From positions 310,001 through 374,000 of the forward strand of contig CAVSQX010000003.1 in the NCBI GenBank assembly GCA_963730225.1: a stretch of 64,000 nt of DNA, written 5' to 3'. The notes under the pieces were generated by a model. It saw nothing but the letters and a program-made list of their open reading frames with translations. It had not been told where the DNA came from and did not search any database. The position numbers and the translations under genes were made by a program. Positions 43,686 to 52,630 of the stretch are shown one piece after another; positions within the stretch are counted from its first letter, which is position 1; the number at the start of each line of letters is the position of its first letter. The stretch is from CAVSQX01 sp963730225. GTDB taxonomy: Bacteria; Planctomycetota; Phycisphaerae; Tepidisphaerales; Tepidisphaeraceae.

Positions 43686-45419
43686 ATGAACACTCGCCAA
43701 ACGACGCAAACATCATTTGCTCTTCCGCCTCTGGGCGGGAATCCATCTTCACTCGAAGGTTGCACCACACCCGGCTCCTTCGCCAATCCGCCGCGAGTCG
43801 GCAGTCCATTCGCTTTCAGTTCCCCGGATACGCCGGGAATGCCCGATGTCTCGGCGATCACCGCCATGGATTTCGCGAGTCCGTCCGATGCCCAGGCAAA
43901 AACGCAACTCCAGGCCGCCCGCAGCGGTGTCCTCACTTGTGAGATGAAGTTCATCCCGACGCGCGAGCCGCATCTGTCGGCCGAGCAAATCCGCGGTGAA
44001 GTCGCCGCCGGACGGATGATTATCCCGGCGAACAAAATCCATCTGAAGCACAAACTTCAGCCGATGTGCATCGGTCGGGCGTCGCTGACCAAGATCAACG
44101 CCAACATGGGCGCATCGCCCGTCTCCAGCGGAACCGAAGAAGAAATCGAGAAACTTCGCTGGGCCGAGCGGTGGGGTGCCGACACGGTGATGGACCTGAG
44201 CACCGGCGGCGATCTGGATGCGTGCCGCCAGGCGATCATCCAAAATTCCACCGTACCGATCGGCACCGTGCCGATCTACTCCATGATCATCGGCCGACGC
44301 CTCGAAGACTTGAACTATGACGTGATTCTCCAGGAACTCGAAAAACAGGCTCGACAGGGCGTCGACTATTTCACGATCCACGCCGGCGTTCTGCGCGAGC
44401 ACCTGCCGTTCGTGAGGCGCCGGCTCATCGGCATCGTCTCCCGCGGGGGGTCGCTGCTGGCCAAGTGGATGCTCCATCACAACAAGCAGAACCCGATGTA
44501 CGAAATTTTCGACGACATCTGCGACATCATGCGCGAATACGACGTGAGCTTTTCTCTCGGCGATGGCCTTCGCCCCGGCGGCCTTGCCGACGCCACCGAT
44601 GAGGCTCAACTTCTGGAACTTCGCACGCTCGGCGAACTAACCGAGCGCGCCTGGGCCAAGGGTGTGCAGGTCATGATCGAAGGCCCGGGCCACATTCCCT
44701 TCGACCAGATCGAATACAACATGAAGCTCCAGCGCAAGCTCTGCCACGGTGCGCCGTTTTATGTGCTGGGTCCGCTGGTTACCGACATCTTTCCCGGCTA
44801 CGACCACATTACCAGTTGCATCGGCGCTACCGCCGCCGGCTATCACGGCGCTGCCATGCTTTGCTATGTCACGCCCAAAGAGCACCTGGGCCTGCCGAAA
44901 AAGGAAGATGTGAAGCAAGGCTGCGTTGCCTACAAGATCGCCGCTCACGCCGCCGATGTCGCGCTGGGAATTCCCGGCTCGCGCGATCGCGACGACGAAC
45001 TTACCAAAGCCCGCGCCGCCCTGAACTGGCAGCGCCATTTCGAGCTTTCCTTCGATCCCGATCTCGCCCGTGCCTACCATGATGAAGATCTGGAAGTCGA
45101 CACCGATTTCTGTGCCATGTGCGGTCACGACTGGTGCTCGGTCCGCATTTCCAAAGAGATCGTCGATTTCTACTCCGGCAAAGACGACGACTCCCAACCT
45201 GCCAATCGGGCGACCGCATCACCGGGAGTCAGCGCAAGCGGCGTCGAAATTCTCAAGCATCGCGGCAACCTGACTCCCGAGCAGATTCACGCCCTCGCCC
45301 ACGCCGGCAAAAAAGCCGCCTGCCACAGCGACAACATCGCCGACATGGATCAGGCGAAGGTCGTTCAGATTAATACACTCAAAGCGCATGGGGTCGCGCT
45401 GAATGAGGCGGGGTTGTAG
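43686..45419 (+). CDS. thiC: Phosphomethylpyrimidine synthase ThiC
   Basis: A radical-SAM enzyme that turns AIR into the HMP-P pyrimidine of thiamine. The 577-aa protein has NANMGASPVSSG, TVMDLSTGGDL, PVGTVPIY-like (STVPIGTVPIY), EGPGHIPF and the C-terminal [4Fe-4S] motif CAMCGHDWC. A C-terminal extension of about 75 residues (GVEILKHRGNLTPEQI...) follows, with GKKAACHSD near its end. ATG 43686 has AGGAA nine bases upstream; ATG 43659, overlapping the DinB stop (ATGA), is the alternative. It shares the riboswitch mRNA with the DinB gene. AIR is also the PurK substrate. Confidence 0.96.
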   Translation: MNTRQTTQTSFALPPLGGNPSSLEGCTTPGSFANPPRVGSPFAFSSPDTPGMPDVSAITAMDFASPSDAQAKTQLQAARSGVLTCEMKFIPTREPHLSAEQIRGEVAAGRMIIPANKIHLKHKLQPMCIGRASLTKINANMGASPVSSGTEEEIEKLRWAERWGADTVMDLSTGGDLDACRQAIIQNSTVPIGTVPIYSMIIGRRLEDLNYDVILQELEKQARQGVDYFTIHAGVLREHLPFVRRRLIGIVSRGGSLLAKWMLHHNKQNPMYEIFDDICDIMREYDVSFSLGDGLRPGGLADATDEAQLLELRTLGELTERAWAKGVQVMIEGPGHIPFDQIEYNMKLQRKLCHGAPFYVLGPLVTDIFPGYDHITSCIGATAAGYHGAAMLCYVTPKEHLGLPKKEDVKQGCVAYKIAAHAADVALGIPGSRDRDDELTKARAALNWQRHFELSFDPDLARAYHDEDLEVDTDFCAMCGHDWCSVRISKEIVDFYSGKDDDSQPANRATASPGVSASGVEILKHRGNLTPEQIHALAHAGKKAACHSDNIADMDQAKVVQINTLKAHGVALNEAGL

Positions 45420-45542
45420 TCGTCTGGGCGCGGTTACACCTGGTCTGCAATCGGTTACACTTTCCCGATTGGCCATAGTGAAAGCTAACATGCCGTGCAT
45501 GGCCTATTCAGCATCCCGGAACCGGCAAGGACCAACACCCGA

Positions 45543-46541
45543 TCAGCGTTCGGTCATCTGCTCCAGCTTTTCCGGATACCGAGCGCCTTGAACTGGAATC
45601 TTCGAGGCAGCGCCGTCAATTTCACGCAGATCGTCCGGCGTGAGTTCGACTGCAACTGCTCCAATGTTCTCATCCAGGCGATGCAGCTTGGTAGTGCCGG
45701 GGATCGGAACCATCCACGGCTTCTGGGCCAGCAGCCATGCGAGCGCGATCTGAGCCGGCGTCGCCTTCTTCCGCTGGCCGATCTGGCCGAGCAGTTCAAT
45801 CAGGGCCTGATTCGCCTTCAGCGCCTCCGGCGTGAACCGCGGCAGCGTGCTGCGGAAATCGGTGCTGTCGAATTTCGCATTCTCGTCGATCTTGCCCGTA
45901 AGGAACCCCTTGCCCAGAGGGCTGTACGGCACGAACCCGATGCCCAGTTCTTCAAGCGTCGGAATAATCTCGGCTTCAGGCTTTCGCCACCACAGCGAGT
46001 ATTCGCTTTGCAGCGCGGTCAGCGGCTGCACGGCGTGCGCGCGACGGATCGTCCGCACACCCGCTTCGGAAAGTCCGAAGTGCTTCACCTTGCCCGCCTG
46101 AATCAGTTCCTTCACCGCGCCCGCTACATCCTCGATCGGCACGTTCGGGTCGACGCGGTGCTGATATAGCAAATCGATCGTCTCGACCCCTAGCCGCTTG
46201 AGCGATCCCTCGACTGCCTGCTTGATGTGCGCTGGCTGGCTGTTCAGGCCCGCCGCGCCCGGCCGCTTGTCTGGTCCGCTCAGGTCAAATCCGAACTTGG
46301 TGGCGATCAACACTTGACTTCGGAACGGAGCGAGCGCTTCGCCCACGAGTTCTTCGTTGGTGAACGGACCGTAAACTTCTGCCGTGTCGAAAAACATGAT
46401 GCCGCGGTCCACGGCTGTGCGAAGCAGCGCGGTCATCTCCTGTTTGTCCTTGGGCGGGCCGTAGGAAAAACTCATTCCCATACAGCCGAGGCCCAGGGCT
46501 GAAACTTCCAAATTGCTTTTGCCGAGTTTGCGCGTTTGCAT
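45543..46541 (-). CDS. Aldo/keto reductase (YhdN/AKR13-like)
   Basis: A 332-aa NADPH-dependent reductase. The tetrad residues Asp52, Tyr57 (DTAEVYG), Lys82 (IATKFG) and the His of LLYQHRVDP are present, with the C-terminal cofactor motif VPIPGTTKLHRLDEN. It begins MQTRKLGKSNLEVSALGLG after a clear AAAGGA site. The subgroup often appears in AraC-regulated stress or detoxification loci. A 25-bp element 68 bases upstream is almost identical to one in the cupin/araC intergenic region, suggesting shared control. Confidence 0.92.
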   Translation of the reverse strand: MQTRKLGKSNLEVSALGLGCMGMSFSYGPPKDKQEMTALLRTAVDRGIMFFDTAEVYGPFTNEELVGEALAPFRSQVLIATKFGFDLSGPDKRPGAAGLNSQPAHIKQAVEGSLKRLGVETIDLLYQHRVDPNVPIEDVAGAVKELIQAGKVKHFGLSEAGVRTIRRAHAVQPLTALQSEYSLWWRKPEAEIIPTLEELGIGFVPYSPLGKGFLTGKIDENAKFDSTDFRSTLPRFTPEALKANQALIELLGQIGQRKKATPAQIALAWLLAQKPWMVPIPGTTKLHRLDENIGAVAVELTPDDLREIDGAASKIPVQGARYPEKLEQMTER

Positions 46542-46608
46542 TGCTGATCCTTTGGTTGAACTAAGGACAGTTTATGCAGGTGAGTGGGGCGGCAGGTATG
46601 ACGATTAT

Positions 46609-46633
46609 CGGAAATGCTTGAATGATTCTCCAA
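46609..46633. promoter_or_regulatory. Putative AraC-type operator upstream of the aldo/keto reductase
   Basis: CGGAAATGCTTG, then five bases, then TTCTCCAA matches the element at 49704-49728 in 23 of 25 positions, and both are preceded by ACGAT. It is 68 bases before the reductase start. Two copies 3.1 kb apart in otherwise unrelated intergenic sequence point to a regulator-binding site. The AraC-type protein at 49772-50721 is the obvious candidate. Confidence 0.65.
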
Positions 46634-46762
46634 CGTAAGTCTCGCCATTGGAATGATCGCATTCGACGCATCGCGCGAGAGCCAAATTCGCGCATCACAA
46701 CGATAAACGTGCACGCTCCAGACCCCTTATTCGATGATGCCCTGTTTCAGCGCCGTTGATGG

Positions 46763-47568
46763 ATGTCTTGGGAGGCTGGTAACATCCGCGAACGGCTCAC
46801 AGAGTCCGCAAAAAGATTGCGGCGTCCGTTGCAAGGGACCTCCACGCCTTGCTCGAACGAGTGCAATCCAATGAGCCGTTGTCGCCGTTATTGGCAGTTG
46901 GGTTGTCGCTTGGAAACAAATCAGGGTTCGAGCCTTTGAGGACGTTTTGCGAAGATGAGATTAGTAACGACTTGGTTAAGATTGGCCAGACGAAACCGCC
47001 GCACCGACATATTCAAACAATTAAAATTCAAACTCCCGAAGGCGTCACTGCTATTCCGCCCGCATCGAGCGAACAATCGGCGCTGCGGATGATCATGCAA
47101 ATGTACAACGTAACGCCATCGTTGGATTTGCATTTTCCGAGCATAGGGGTGACGGAAAAGTCGATTGCAGATATTGACGCATCGGAGAAAACGAGCGCAA
47201 ACAGCATTACAATTTCCGCTCGGCTGGTTGATGGAAGCTTATATGGGCCTCAATACAAGTTCGTTCCAATTTTCGTGATTACTCCGAAGGCGGAGTTAGA
47301 AAGTTTCCTTTTCAAAACACGTCGCGTGTTCGTTGAGCATCTGATGGAGCTCAACGCCACGCTGCCCCGATGGGCGCTGAGAGTTGCCCCAGACAAAGCG
47401 ACGTTCTTTGATAAGGCATTTGCGGTTGCTCAGCAGTACGCTGTTACCGCGGCCGTTGCGGTTACACTGCCAGTCATCGCTGTTTACATCCATTTCCATT
47501 ACGGACTCAATTATGGCGGTCTATCGGTACCGACGCCGGCAACAACATCCCCCGCTGCAAAGCCATGA
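46763..47568 (+). CDS. Unknown protein with C-terminal membrane anchor (frameshifted)
   Basis: The main frame (from TTG 46849) lacks a convincing start. A good ATG at 46763 (MSWEAGNIRERLTESAKRLRR) lies in the neighbouring frame. One base missing near 46832 would join it to RDLHALLERVQSNEPL, giving about 268 aa. The N-terminal helical part (PLSPLLAVGLSLGNKSGFEPL...CEDEI) loosely recalls the AbiTii N-terminal helices of defence proteins; this is weak. A beta-rich middle follows and a transmembrane helix lies near the end (AAVAVTLPVIAVYIHF). The gene is visibly less GC-rich than its surroundings, so it may be acquired. Confidence 0.55.
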
Positions 47569-47600
47569 GTAACGAAAGCCGTGGGCAAGAACGTGCCCGT

Positions 47601-47968
47601 CTACCGCCGTTCCATCCACTTGCGAGACGGCCCATCAAGCAGAATTGAAAGGTTGTTCAGAATATTTCGGCTAGAACGCCGTGCCAACTGTCGATCAGCA
47701 GAAACTGCCCACGAAAGGTTTTGCCGAGGAACTGCAATTCGGCGGGGATGGCTGATGCGGTGCTCTTTGCGCCATCAAACGCTTCCAACTCGTATTGCTT
47801 CGCGTTGGGAGATGCGAGCGACTGGACGTGTGAGCGAGGGAGCAGAGACACATCTGCCCCCGTATCCATCAGCATTGGGATGTCGTGAATCTCGCTGCCC
47901 ACCGACTTCACGATCACAAGGGCAAGCGGCGCCGGCGGATCAATTCGCGCGGCATCATACGCCTGCAT
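47601..47968 (-). CDS. Retropepsin-like aspartic protease (frameshifted)
   Basis: A single-domain aspartyl protease. IPMLMDTGADVSLLP holds the catalytic D-T-G-A, and GQFLLIDSWHGVL leads to the C-terminal part. As read the frame stops at 47657. Replacing one missing base near 47669-47673 gives RNILNNLSILLDGPSRKW, the family ending, with a stop at 47601-47603. The restored length is about 122 aa. It overlaps the upstream AF2212-like gene by 14 bases. This is the second member in the window, and both are frameshifted near the C-terminus. Confidence 0.72.
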
Positions 47969-48176
47969 TGCCGGTCTCCCGAATTTCCATCACGAAATCG
48001 GCCGCCTCTTCCGGGTGCGCCAGCCTGGGCGTACTGATCTTGGCGACATGTTGCACCGGGCTGACATTTGTCCCCTCTTCGACGCTCAAATGAACGCGAG
48101 TTCCCTCGGCCAGCGCGAGCGGCTCAAGCGGGCGGAACGCGCCCTGGCTGAAGATGGCATCGACATGGCGGACCAT
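47955..48176 (-). CDS. AF2212/DUF104-like small protein
   Basis: A 73-aa protein whose first 40 residues (VDAIFSQGAFRPLEPLALAE, then RVHLSVEEG) match the AF2212-like antitoxin family. It is followed by a retropepsin rather than a PIN toxin, overlapping it by 14 bases. The pair may be a toxin-antitoxin-like or regulatory module; this is inference. Compare the PIN-linked copy at 35854-36075. Confidence 0.75.
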   Translation of the reverse strand: MVRHVDAIFSQGAFRPLEPLALAEGTRVHLSVEEGTNVSPVQHVAKISTPRLAHPEEAADFVMEIRETGNAGV

Positions 48177-48304
48177 AAGATAAGTCTAACCGAGTGCTCC
48201 CTGGCGGCCAACGCGACGCGCTGACAACGGCCAGACCAAAAGAGAATGCGAACGCAACGCGGGCTGGTCCACAGCGACAGCGGGTCAAGGATGATGCGCG
48301 TGTC

Positions 48305-49141
48305 CTAGAAAACGCCGTCCGTCGATTTGGAAAGTTCCTCGTAATCTTTGATCTCTCGCAGGCGGGCCTCCAGGGCCGGTGTCACCACCGCAAGCGCGTC
48401 GCTACCCGCGAAAAACTGTCTCGGAGGGTTCGGCATGCCCGCGATCTTCACCAGCGCGTCCCCCAGCTTCTCCGGATCGCCTTGCTGCGTGCCGTTGTAG
48501 GCCGACCATACCTCCCTGGGTTTGCTCTCGTCGGCGTAGTCTCCAATCGCGCCGCTGGGCCATTTCACATTCCGGTCGTCCAAAAGGTCCGTGCGGAAGA
48601 AGCCCGGCTCAACGAGTGTGATCTTGATGCCGAACTTCTCGACCTCCGCCGCCACCGACATCGAGAGTCCTTCGACCGCGAATTTCGACGCGGCGTAGGC
48701 AGCGCAGTGCTTGAACCCGACCACACCCGCCACCGAACTGATGTTCATGACGTGGCCCGACCGCTGCTTCCGCATAACCGGCAGCACGGCCCGCATTACA
48801 TACGCAACGCCATAAAAATTCGTCGCGAGCTGGCTTTCCAGTTCGGGGATGCTCATCTCTTCAAAATTTCCCAGCAGACTGTAACCGGCGTTATTGACCG
48901 CAACGTCGATCCGGCCGAACCGCTTCACCGCATCCTCAACGGCCGCTTTCGCCTGCGTCTCATCGGCCACGTCCAACCGGACAAACGCAAGCTTCTGACT
49001 CGCAACGCCGGCCAGCGCGTTGCGCATCTTGTCGAGATTTCTTCCAGTCGCCACAACTCGGTCACCAGCTCGCAGCGCCGCCTTGGCGATTCCCGTGCCG
49101 ATGCCACTACCGGCGCCCGTGATAAACCAGACCTTGCTCAT
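48305..49141 (-). CDS. Short-chain dehydrogenase/reductase
   Basis: A 278-aa classical SDR. The cofactor motif TGAGSGIG is at residues 8-15, NNAG at about 88, and the catalytic Ser-Tyr-Lys set in ISSVAG and YAASK. Arg/Lys after the glycine motif (ATGRNLDK) suggests NADP(H). It follows the cupin gene by 24 bases on the same strand, so the two form an operon. AAAGGA precedes the ATG. The substrate is unknown; paired with cupin and AraC it fits a carbonyl detoxification cluster. Confidence 0.92.
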   Translation of the reverse strand: MSKVWFITGAGSGIGTGIAKAALRAGDRVVATGRNLDKMRNALAGVASQKLAFVRLDVADETQAKAAVEDAVKRFGRIDVAVNNAGYSLLGNFEEMSIPELESQLATNFYGVAYVMRAVLPVMRKQRSGHVMNISSVAGVVGFKHCAAYAASKFAVEGLSMSVAAEVEKFGIKITLVEPGFFRTDLLDDRNVKWPSGAIGDYADESKPREVWSAYNGTQQGDPEKLGDALVKIAGMPNPPRQFFAGSDALAVVTPALEARLREIKDYEELSKSTDGVF

Positions 49142-49165
49142 AATGCGCTTCCTTTCATTCTGCCC

Positions 49166-49567
49166 CTAGTTGTGGGACTGATACTGCTCATCACTGACCT
49201 TCTCCATCCAATCCACCGCTTTGCCGTCGAGCTTCTCCTGAACGGCGATGTGCGTCATCGCTGTCGTGGCCGTCGCCCCGTGCCAGTGTTTCTCCCCCGG
49301 CGAAAACCAGATCACATCCCCCGGCCGAATTTCCTCTCTCGGGCCGCCTTCGCGCTGCGCCCATCCGCAGCCCGCCGTCACGATGAGCGTCTGGCCGAGC
49401 GGATGGGTGTGCCATGCCGTGCGAGCCCCCGGCTCAAACGTGACGCTGGCGCCGGCCACGCGACCCGGTTCGGGCACATCCAGCAGCGGGTCGATCCGAA
49501 CTGCGCCGGTGAACCAATCTGCAGGGCCCTTGCTTGAGGGCCGGGAACCGATTCGTTTGATTTCCAT
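49166..49567 (-). CDS. Cupin-domain protein
   Basis: A 133-aa single-cupin protein. The metal-binding motif 1 is visible as ARTAWHTHPLGQ and GPREEIRPGD (His, His, Glu), and motif 2 as PGEKHWHGA. It is the carboxymuconolactone decarboxylase-associated type, often encoded beside SDR, AKR and AraC genes. An AAAGGAG site precedes the ATG. It heads the cupin-SDR operon, divergent from the AraC gene. Confidence 0.9.
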   Translation of the reverse strand: MEIKRIGSRPSSKGPADWFTGAVRIDPLLDVPEPGRVAGASVTFEPGARTAWHTHPLGQTLIVTAGCGWAQREGGPREEIRPGDVIWFSPGEKHWHGATATTAMTHIAVQEKLDGKAVDWMEKVSDEQYQSHN

Positions 49568-49703
49568 TTGTGTTCTCCTTTCAACCGAGGCGGCCGATCA
49601 CATATTGAAGCAAAGTCCAAACTGGGGAGCATGGCCAACGTCGCGCCTTGCCTCGCTGCCATCACTTTACGCACGCCACTGGGCGAGGCGGTAAAACGAT
49701 CCT

Positions 49704-49728
49704 CGGAAATGCTTGTATAATTCTCCAA
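49704..49728. promoter_or_regulatory. Putative AraC-type operator between cupin and araC
   Basis: This near-copy of the 46609-46633 element has two differences, which create TATAAT (49716-49721). That is a perfect -10 box reading toward the AraC gene, whose ATG is about 50 bases downstream. The site is 137 bases upstream of the cupin start. It may serve both activation of cupin-SDR and autoregulation. Confidence 0.65.
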
Positions 49729-49771
49729 ATGGGTCGTTGATATCGTAGGACCGCCTGTATAGGTGTTTAGA

Positions 49772-50721
49772 ATGCGGCATATGATTAACGCAACCAGCGA
49801 ACAAAATGGCTCGCGGATGCAGGCCGACCGCGAGGAACTCGCCGATCGCATCGCGCGAGGCCAGCCGCGGGACGGCAGGGTCGAGTTGCGGCCGGGCCTG
49901 TTCCTCAATCGAGTTTCGTCTACCACCGAGCCGGTGCATGGCGTGCTTGAGCCGTCATTCTGCGTTATCGCGCAGGGGAGCAAGGATATTCTGCTCGGCG
50001 GGGAGCACTTTCGATACGATCCCGCGCACTACCTGATCACCACGATGGGAGTGCCGGCGGCCGGGCAGGTCGTCGAGGCGTCGAGGGATCGACCGTACCT
50101 CAGCGTGCGACTTGTGCTCGATCCGTCGGTCGTCACATCGGTGATGGTGGAGTCGGCAGGCGCGCAGCCGCTCGGGTATCGCGGGGATGTGAAATCGGTT
50201 GATGTCAGTGCGCTCGATTCAGACTTACTCGATGCCACGCTGCGGCTCGTGCGGCTGGTCGAAAGGCCGGGCGAGTATTTCGCATTGGCGTCACTCGTAG
50301 TCCGAGAGATCATTTTCCGTCTTCTGACTGGCGCCAAGGCAGCCGACTGCGCCACGTCGCCACGTTCGGCGGGCAAGCCCATCGGATGGTTCGCGCCGTG
50401 CAGAAGCTGCGCGAAAACTTTGATAAGCCGCTCCGCATCCAGGCCGTCGCCCGGGAACTCGGCATGAGCGTTTCGGGCTTCCACGCCCACTTCAAGACCG
50501 TGACGGCCATGAGCCCGCTACAATTCCAAAAACAACTGCGGCTTCAGGAAGCGCGGCGGCTGATGCTCAATGAGAATCTCGACGCCGCAGAGGCCGGATA
50601 CCGCGTCGGTTATGACGACGCTTCGCATTTCAACCGGGAGTACAAGCGGCAATTTGGCGAGCCACCGATGCGCGATGTCGAACAGCTGCGCAAATTGGCC
50701 GGCGTCAGCGCCGCTCCATAG
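49772..50721 (+). CDS. AraC-family transcriptional regulator (frameshifted)
   Basis: The N-terminal half is the AraC_N arabinose-like sensor (PF06719 type: EPVHGVLEPSFCVIAQGSKDILLG in parts, then YLSVRLVLDP). The C-terminal half has two helix-turn-helix units (IQAVARELGMSVSGFHAHFK and AGYRVGYDDASHFNREYKR). The two are in different frames; one missing C near 50333 restores GAQGSRLRHVATFGGQAHR. The restored protein is about 316 aa. GTG 49763 and ATG 49781 are other possible starts. It is divergent from cupin-SDR and is the likely regulator of these genes and the aldo/keto reductase. Confidence 0.88.
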
Positions 50722-50923
50722 CGGCTATTGGTGGAACGGCCAATTTGTTTCGAAGCGCCGGGCTCATGGCTCGTAGACGATTTTCGCGGTCAAAGTCTGG
50801 TTCGAAATCCCGTCACCACACGCTCATTTGGACAATTTGCGGCACATAGAAATCAGAGTGACAAGACGCCAGTTGAACTTTTCTGCGTTTTTGCGCAGGC
50901 ACCAACGATTCTTAATCATCCCA

Positions 50924-50929
50924 TATAAT
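50924..50929 (+). promoter_or_regulatory. Consensus -10 box (TATAAT)
   Basis: TATAAT at 50924-50929 lies 31 bases before the ATG at 50961. No good -35 box is at the right spacing. Its position rules out the in-frame ATG at 50928 as the start of the kinase gene. Confidence 0.5.
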
Positions 50930-50960
50930 GCGGTCCAATATCACGCGGAGAACTCGTCAA

Positions 50961-51527
50961 ATGCCTGACAAGCCCAAATGTATCATCGTCACGGGAAGGC
51001 CGGGTGCGGGCAAATCCACGCTCTCTAAAGAGCTGGCCAAGCTCCTCTACATGCCCGTCGTCAGCCGCGACGAGATTAAGGAAGGCTACGTCAATACTTT
51101 CGGCGTTCGCCACGATGAGCTTCCGCCCGACTCCAACAGAGTCGCCACCGAAACCTTCTTCGATACTGTCTCGTTCCTGCTCGCACGTAAAATATCGCTG
51201 ATCGTCGAGGCCGCTTTCCAGCATCGCGTATGGCAACCACGGATGGACCCGCTTACCACCTCAGCAAGAGTCTGCTTTGTCATTTGCTCCGTCGACATTG
51301 ACATCGCCGCCCGTCGCCACCTGCACCGCGGTTTGAACGATCCCAATAGAGAGTTCTACCACGGCGATAAGCGGGTGGCGGTATACCGCGAGCAGGGCAT
51401 CTTAGAATCCGCGGGCGATTATGATTCCCCGGCGTTTGATCTGCCAACAATCGAGGTCTCGACGCTCGATGGCTACTCTCCTGCGCTCAATACCGTTCGC
51501 GACTTCGCCGCCGCATCTACCGCCTGA
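50961..51527 (+). CDS. P-loop kinase/AAA_33-type ATPase
   Basis: A 188-aa protein with Walker A GRPGAGKST at residues 11-19, VVSRDEIKEG, IVEAAF as Walker B-like, and an Arg-rich lid (AARRHLHRG). The family includes chloramphenicol phosphotransferase-like, zeta-toxin-like and nucleoside kinases. No antitoxin adjoins, so a small-molecule kinase is more likely. The start at 50961 (MPDKPKCIIV) was chosen because the upstream ATG lies within a TATAAT box. The substrate is unknown. Confidence 0.78.
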   Translation: MPDKPKCIIVTGRPGAGKSTLSKELAKLLYMPVVSRDEIKEGYVNTFGVRHDELPPDSNRVATETFFDTVSFLLARKISLIVEAAFQHRVWQPRMDPLTTSARVCFVICSVDIDIAARRHLHRGLNDPNREFYHGDKRVAVYREQGILESAGDYDSPAFDLPTIEVSTLDGYSPALNTVRDFAAASTA

Positions 51528-51654
51528 GCGTCGCATACCGTGACAAGGCCAAGCGGATTGGTCCGTCTTGTTGCAGATCAGCAAAGCATCGCGTTACGCA
51601 CATGCTGACTTTCGACACGCTCGAGATTCCCTTTTTTAGATGTCTTTGGACAAA

Positions 51655-51729
51655 TCGGGGCGACAAGATTCGAACTTGCGACCTCCTGGACCCAAACCAG
51701 GCGCTCTAGCCAAGCTGAGCTACGCCCCG
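51655..51729 (-). tRNA. tRNA-Pro (anticodon TGG)
   Basis: On the minus strand the cloverleaf is complete: acceptor CGGGGCG/CGCCCCG, D-arm GCTC..GAGC, anticodon stem CCTGG/CCAGG with loop TTTGGGT (anticodon TGG, reading CCA), T-arm with TTCGAAT. The discriminator is A, and the CCA end is not encoded. No adjacent integrase or duplicated 3' end was noticed. Confidence 0.95.
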
Positions 51730-51835
51730 TGGCACCATCAGCCTACCGCCTACGAAGCGGCCTGCAACAGCGAAGCGGCCCGGGCAGGGGGTGCCTGTCC
51801 GGGCCGATTGCTTTTCGGTCGCCGCTTGATGGCGA

Positions 51836-52393
51836 TTAAGCCGGTGTCTTCTGCACTTCGATGATCGCCTGGGTCTTGATGACCATCTGGCTGTCGTCGA
51901 AAAGATGGAAACTCTGCACCAGCAACTCATGGCTGCGGCGTTCGATGTCCAGCACGCTCAGAGCCGCGCCGCTTTCGTTGGTCGAGGGAATCTCGGCCGT
52001 CATCAGTTCGCGCTTGGCGGCATAAGCGGCAATCTCGCCTTTGGTCGCATCGTAGAGCGTCTGGCTCATCTGCTCTTCCTGGGTGCTGATCATGTATCGA
52101 ATGTTCCCGCCGATGGTCGTTTCGTGATACTTTTCGCCACGGCAGGGAATCGACTGAATCAGACCGCGGTCGGGCAGTTGATTGGGGCCGGTGACAATCA
52201 CCTCCGCCAGCGTGGTTTTGCCGGCGGTAAAACCGATTACGTGCCCGCCTTCGACCAGCCAAATGTCCGCCTCGTAGGCTCGGCGGCTGACTTGCTCGGT
52301 GGCGTAAATCTTGAACAGCTCCGGATGAAGCGTACGCATGTACAGGAGGAGGGTGAGTCCGCCTGATCGTCGTTGTTTAGTTCGATTACTCAT
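51836..52393 (-). CDS. Conserved hypothetical protein
   Basis: A 185-aa cytosolic protein beginning MSNRTKQRRSGGLTLLLYMR. It has no signal or membrane segment and I cannot place it in a family. A basic N-terminus is followed by a mixed alpha/beta part (TIGGNIRYMISTQEEQMSQ) and a hydrophobic beta end. AAGGAG lies 13 bases before the ATG, further than usual, with short overlapping mini-frames in between. It is the gene immediately upstream of tRNA-Pro on the same strand. Codon use matches the neighbours. Confidence 0.65.
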   Translation of the reverse strand: MSNRTKQRRSGGLTLLLYMRTLHPELFKIYATEQVSRRAYEADIWLVEGGHVIGFTAGKTTLAEVIVTGPNQLPDRGLIQSIPCRGEKYHETTIGGNIRYMISTQEEQMSQTLYDATKGEIAAYAAKRELMTAEIPSTNESGAALSVLDIERRSHELLVQSFHLFDDSQMVIKTQAIIEVQKTPA

Positions 52394-52630
52394 AGTGCAT
52401 CCATGCTCCTTCACTGTATTGCAGCGCCTTCCCGCCTGATTCGGGAAAGACATCGGGCCAAGAATATGGGCGTAAAACGACGCCACTGCCCGCATCAAGC
52501 CAGGCGCCCTCCGGAGAATTCATCCTAAATCCTTCCGGGCATCGTGTTTATGGTCAACCGCCCATTGCGGTCGACCGCTTCGAGCAAATTATATATGGCA
52601 TTGGCGTTGAAATGGCAAAAATATTCCGCC

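Noticed and set aside
48194..49537. 447-codon plus-strand frame across the SDR and cupin genes
   Set aside because: Antisense shadow; both underlying genes have full catalytic motifs and ribosome-binding sites.
50928..50960. Earlier ATG for the P-loop kinase
   Set aside because: The ATG overlaps a TATAAT promoter box, so it would be at or before the transcription start.
52394..52630. Possible gene between the unknown protein and the CPBP gene
   Set aside because: No frame with plausible start, length or composition; AT-richer intergenic sequence.
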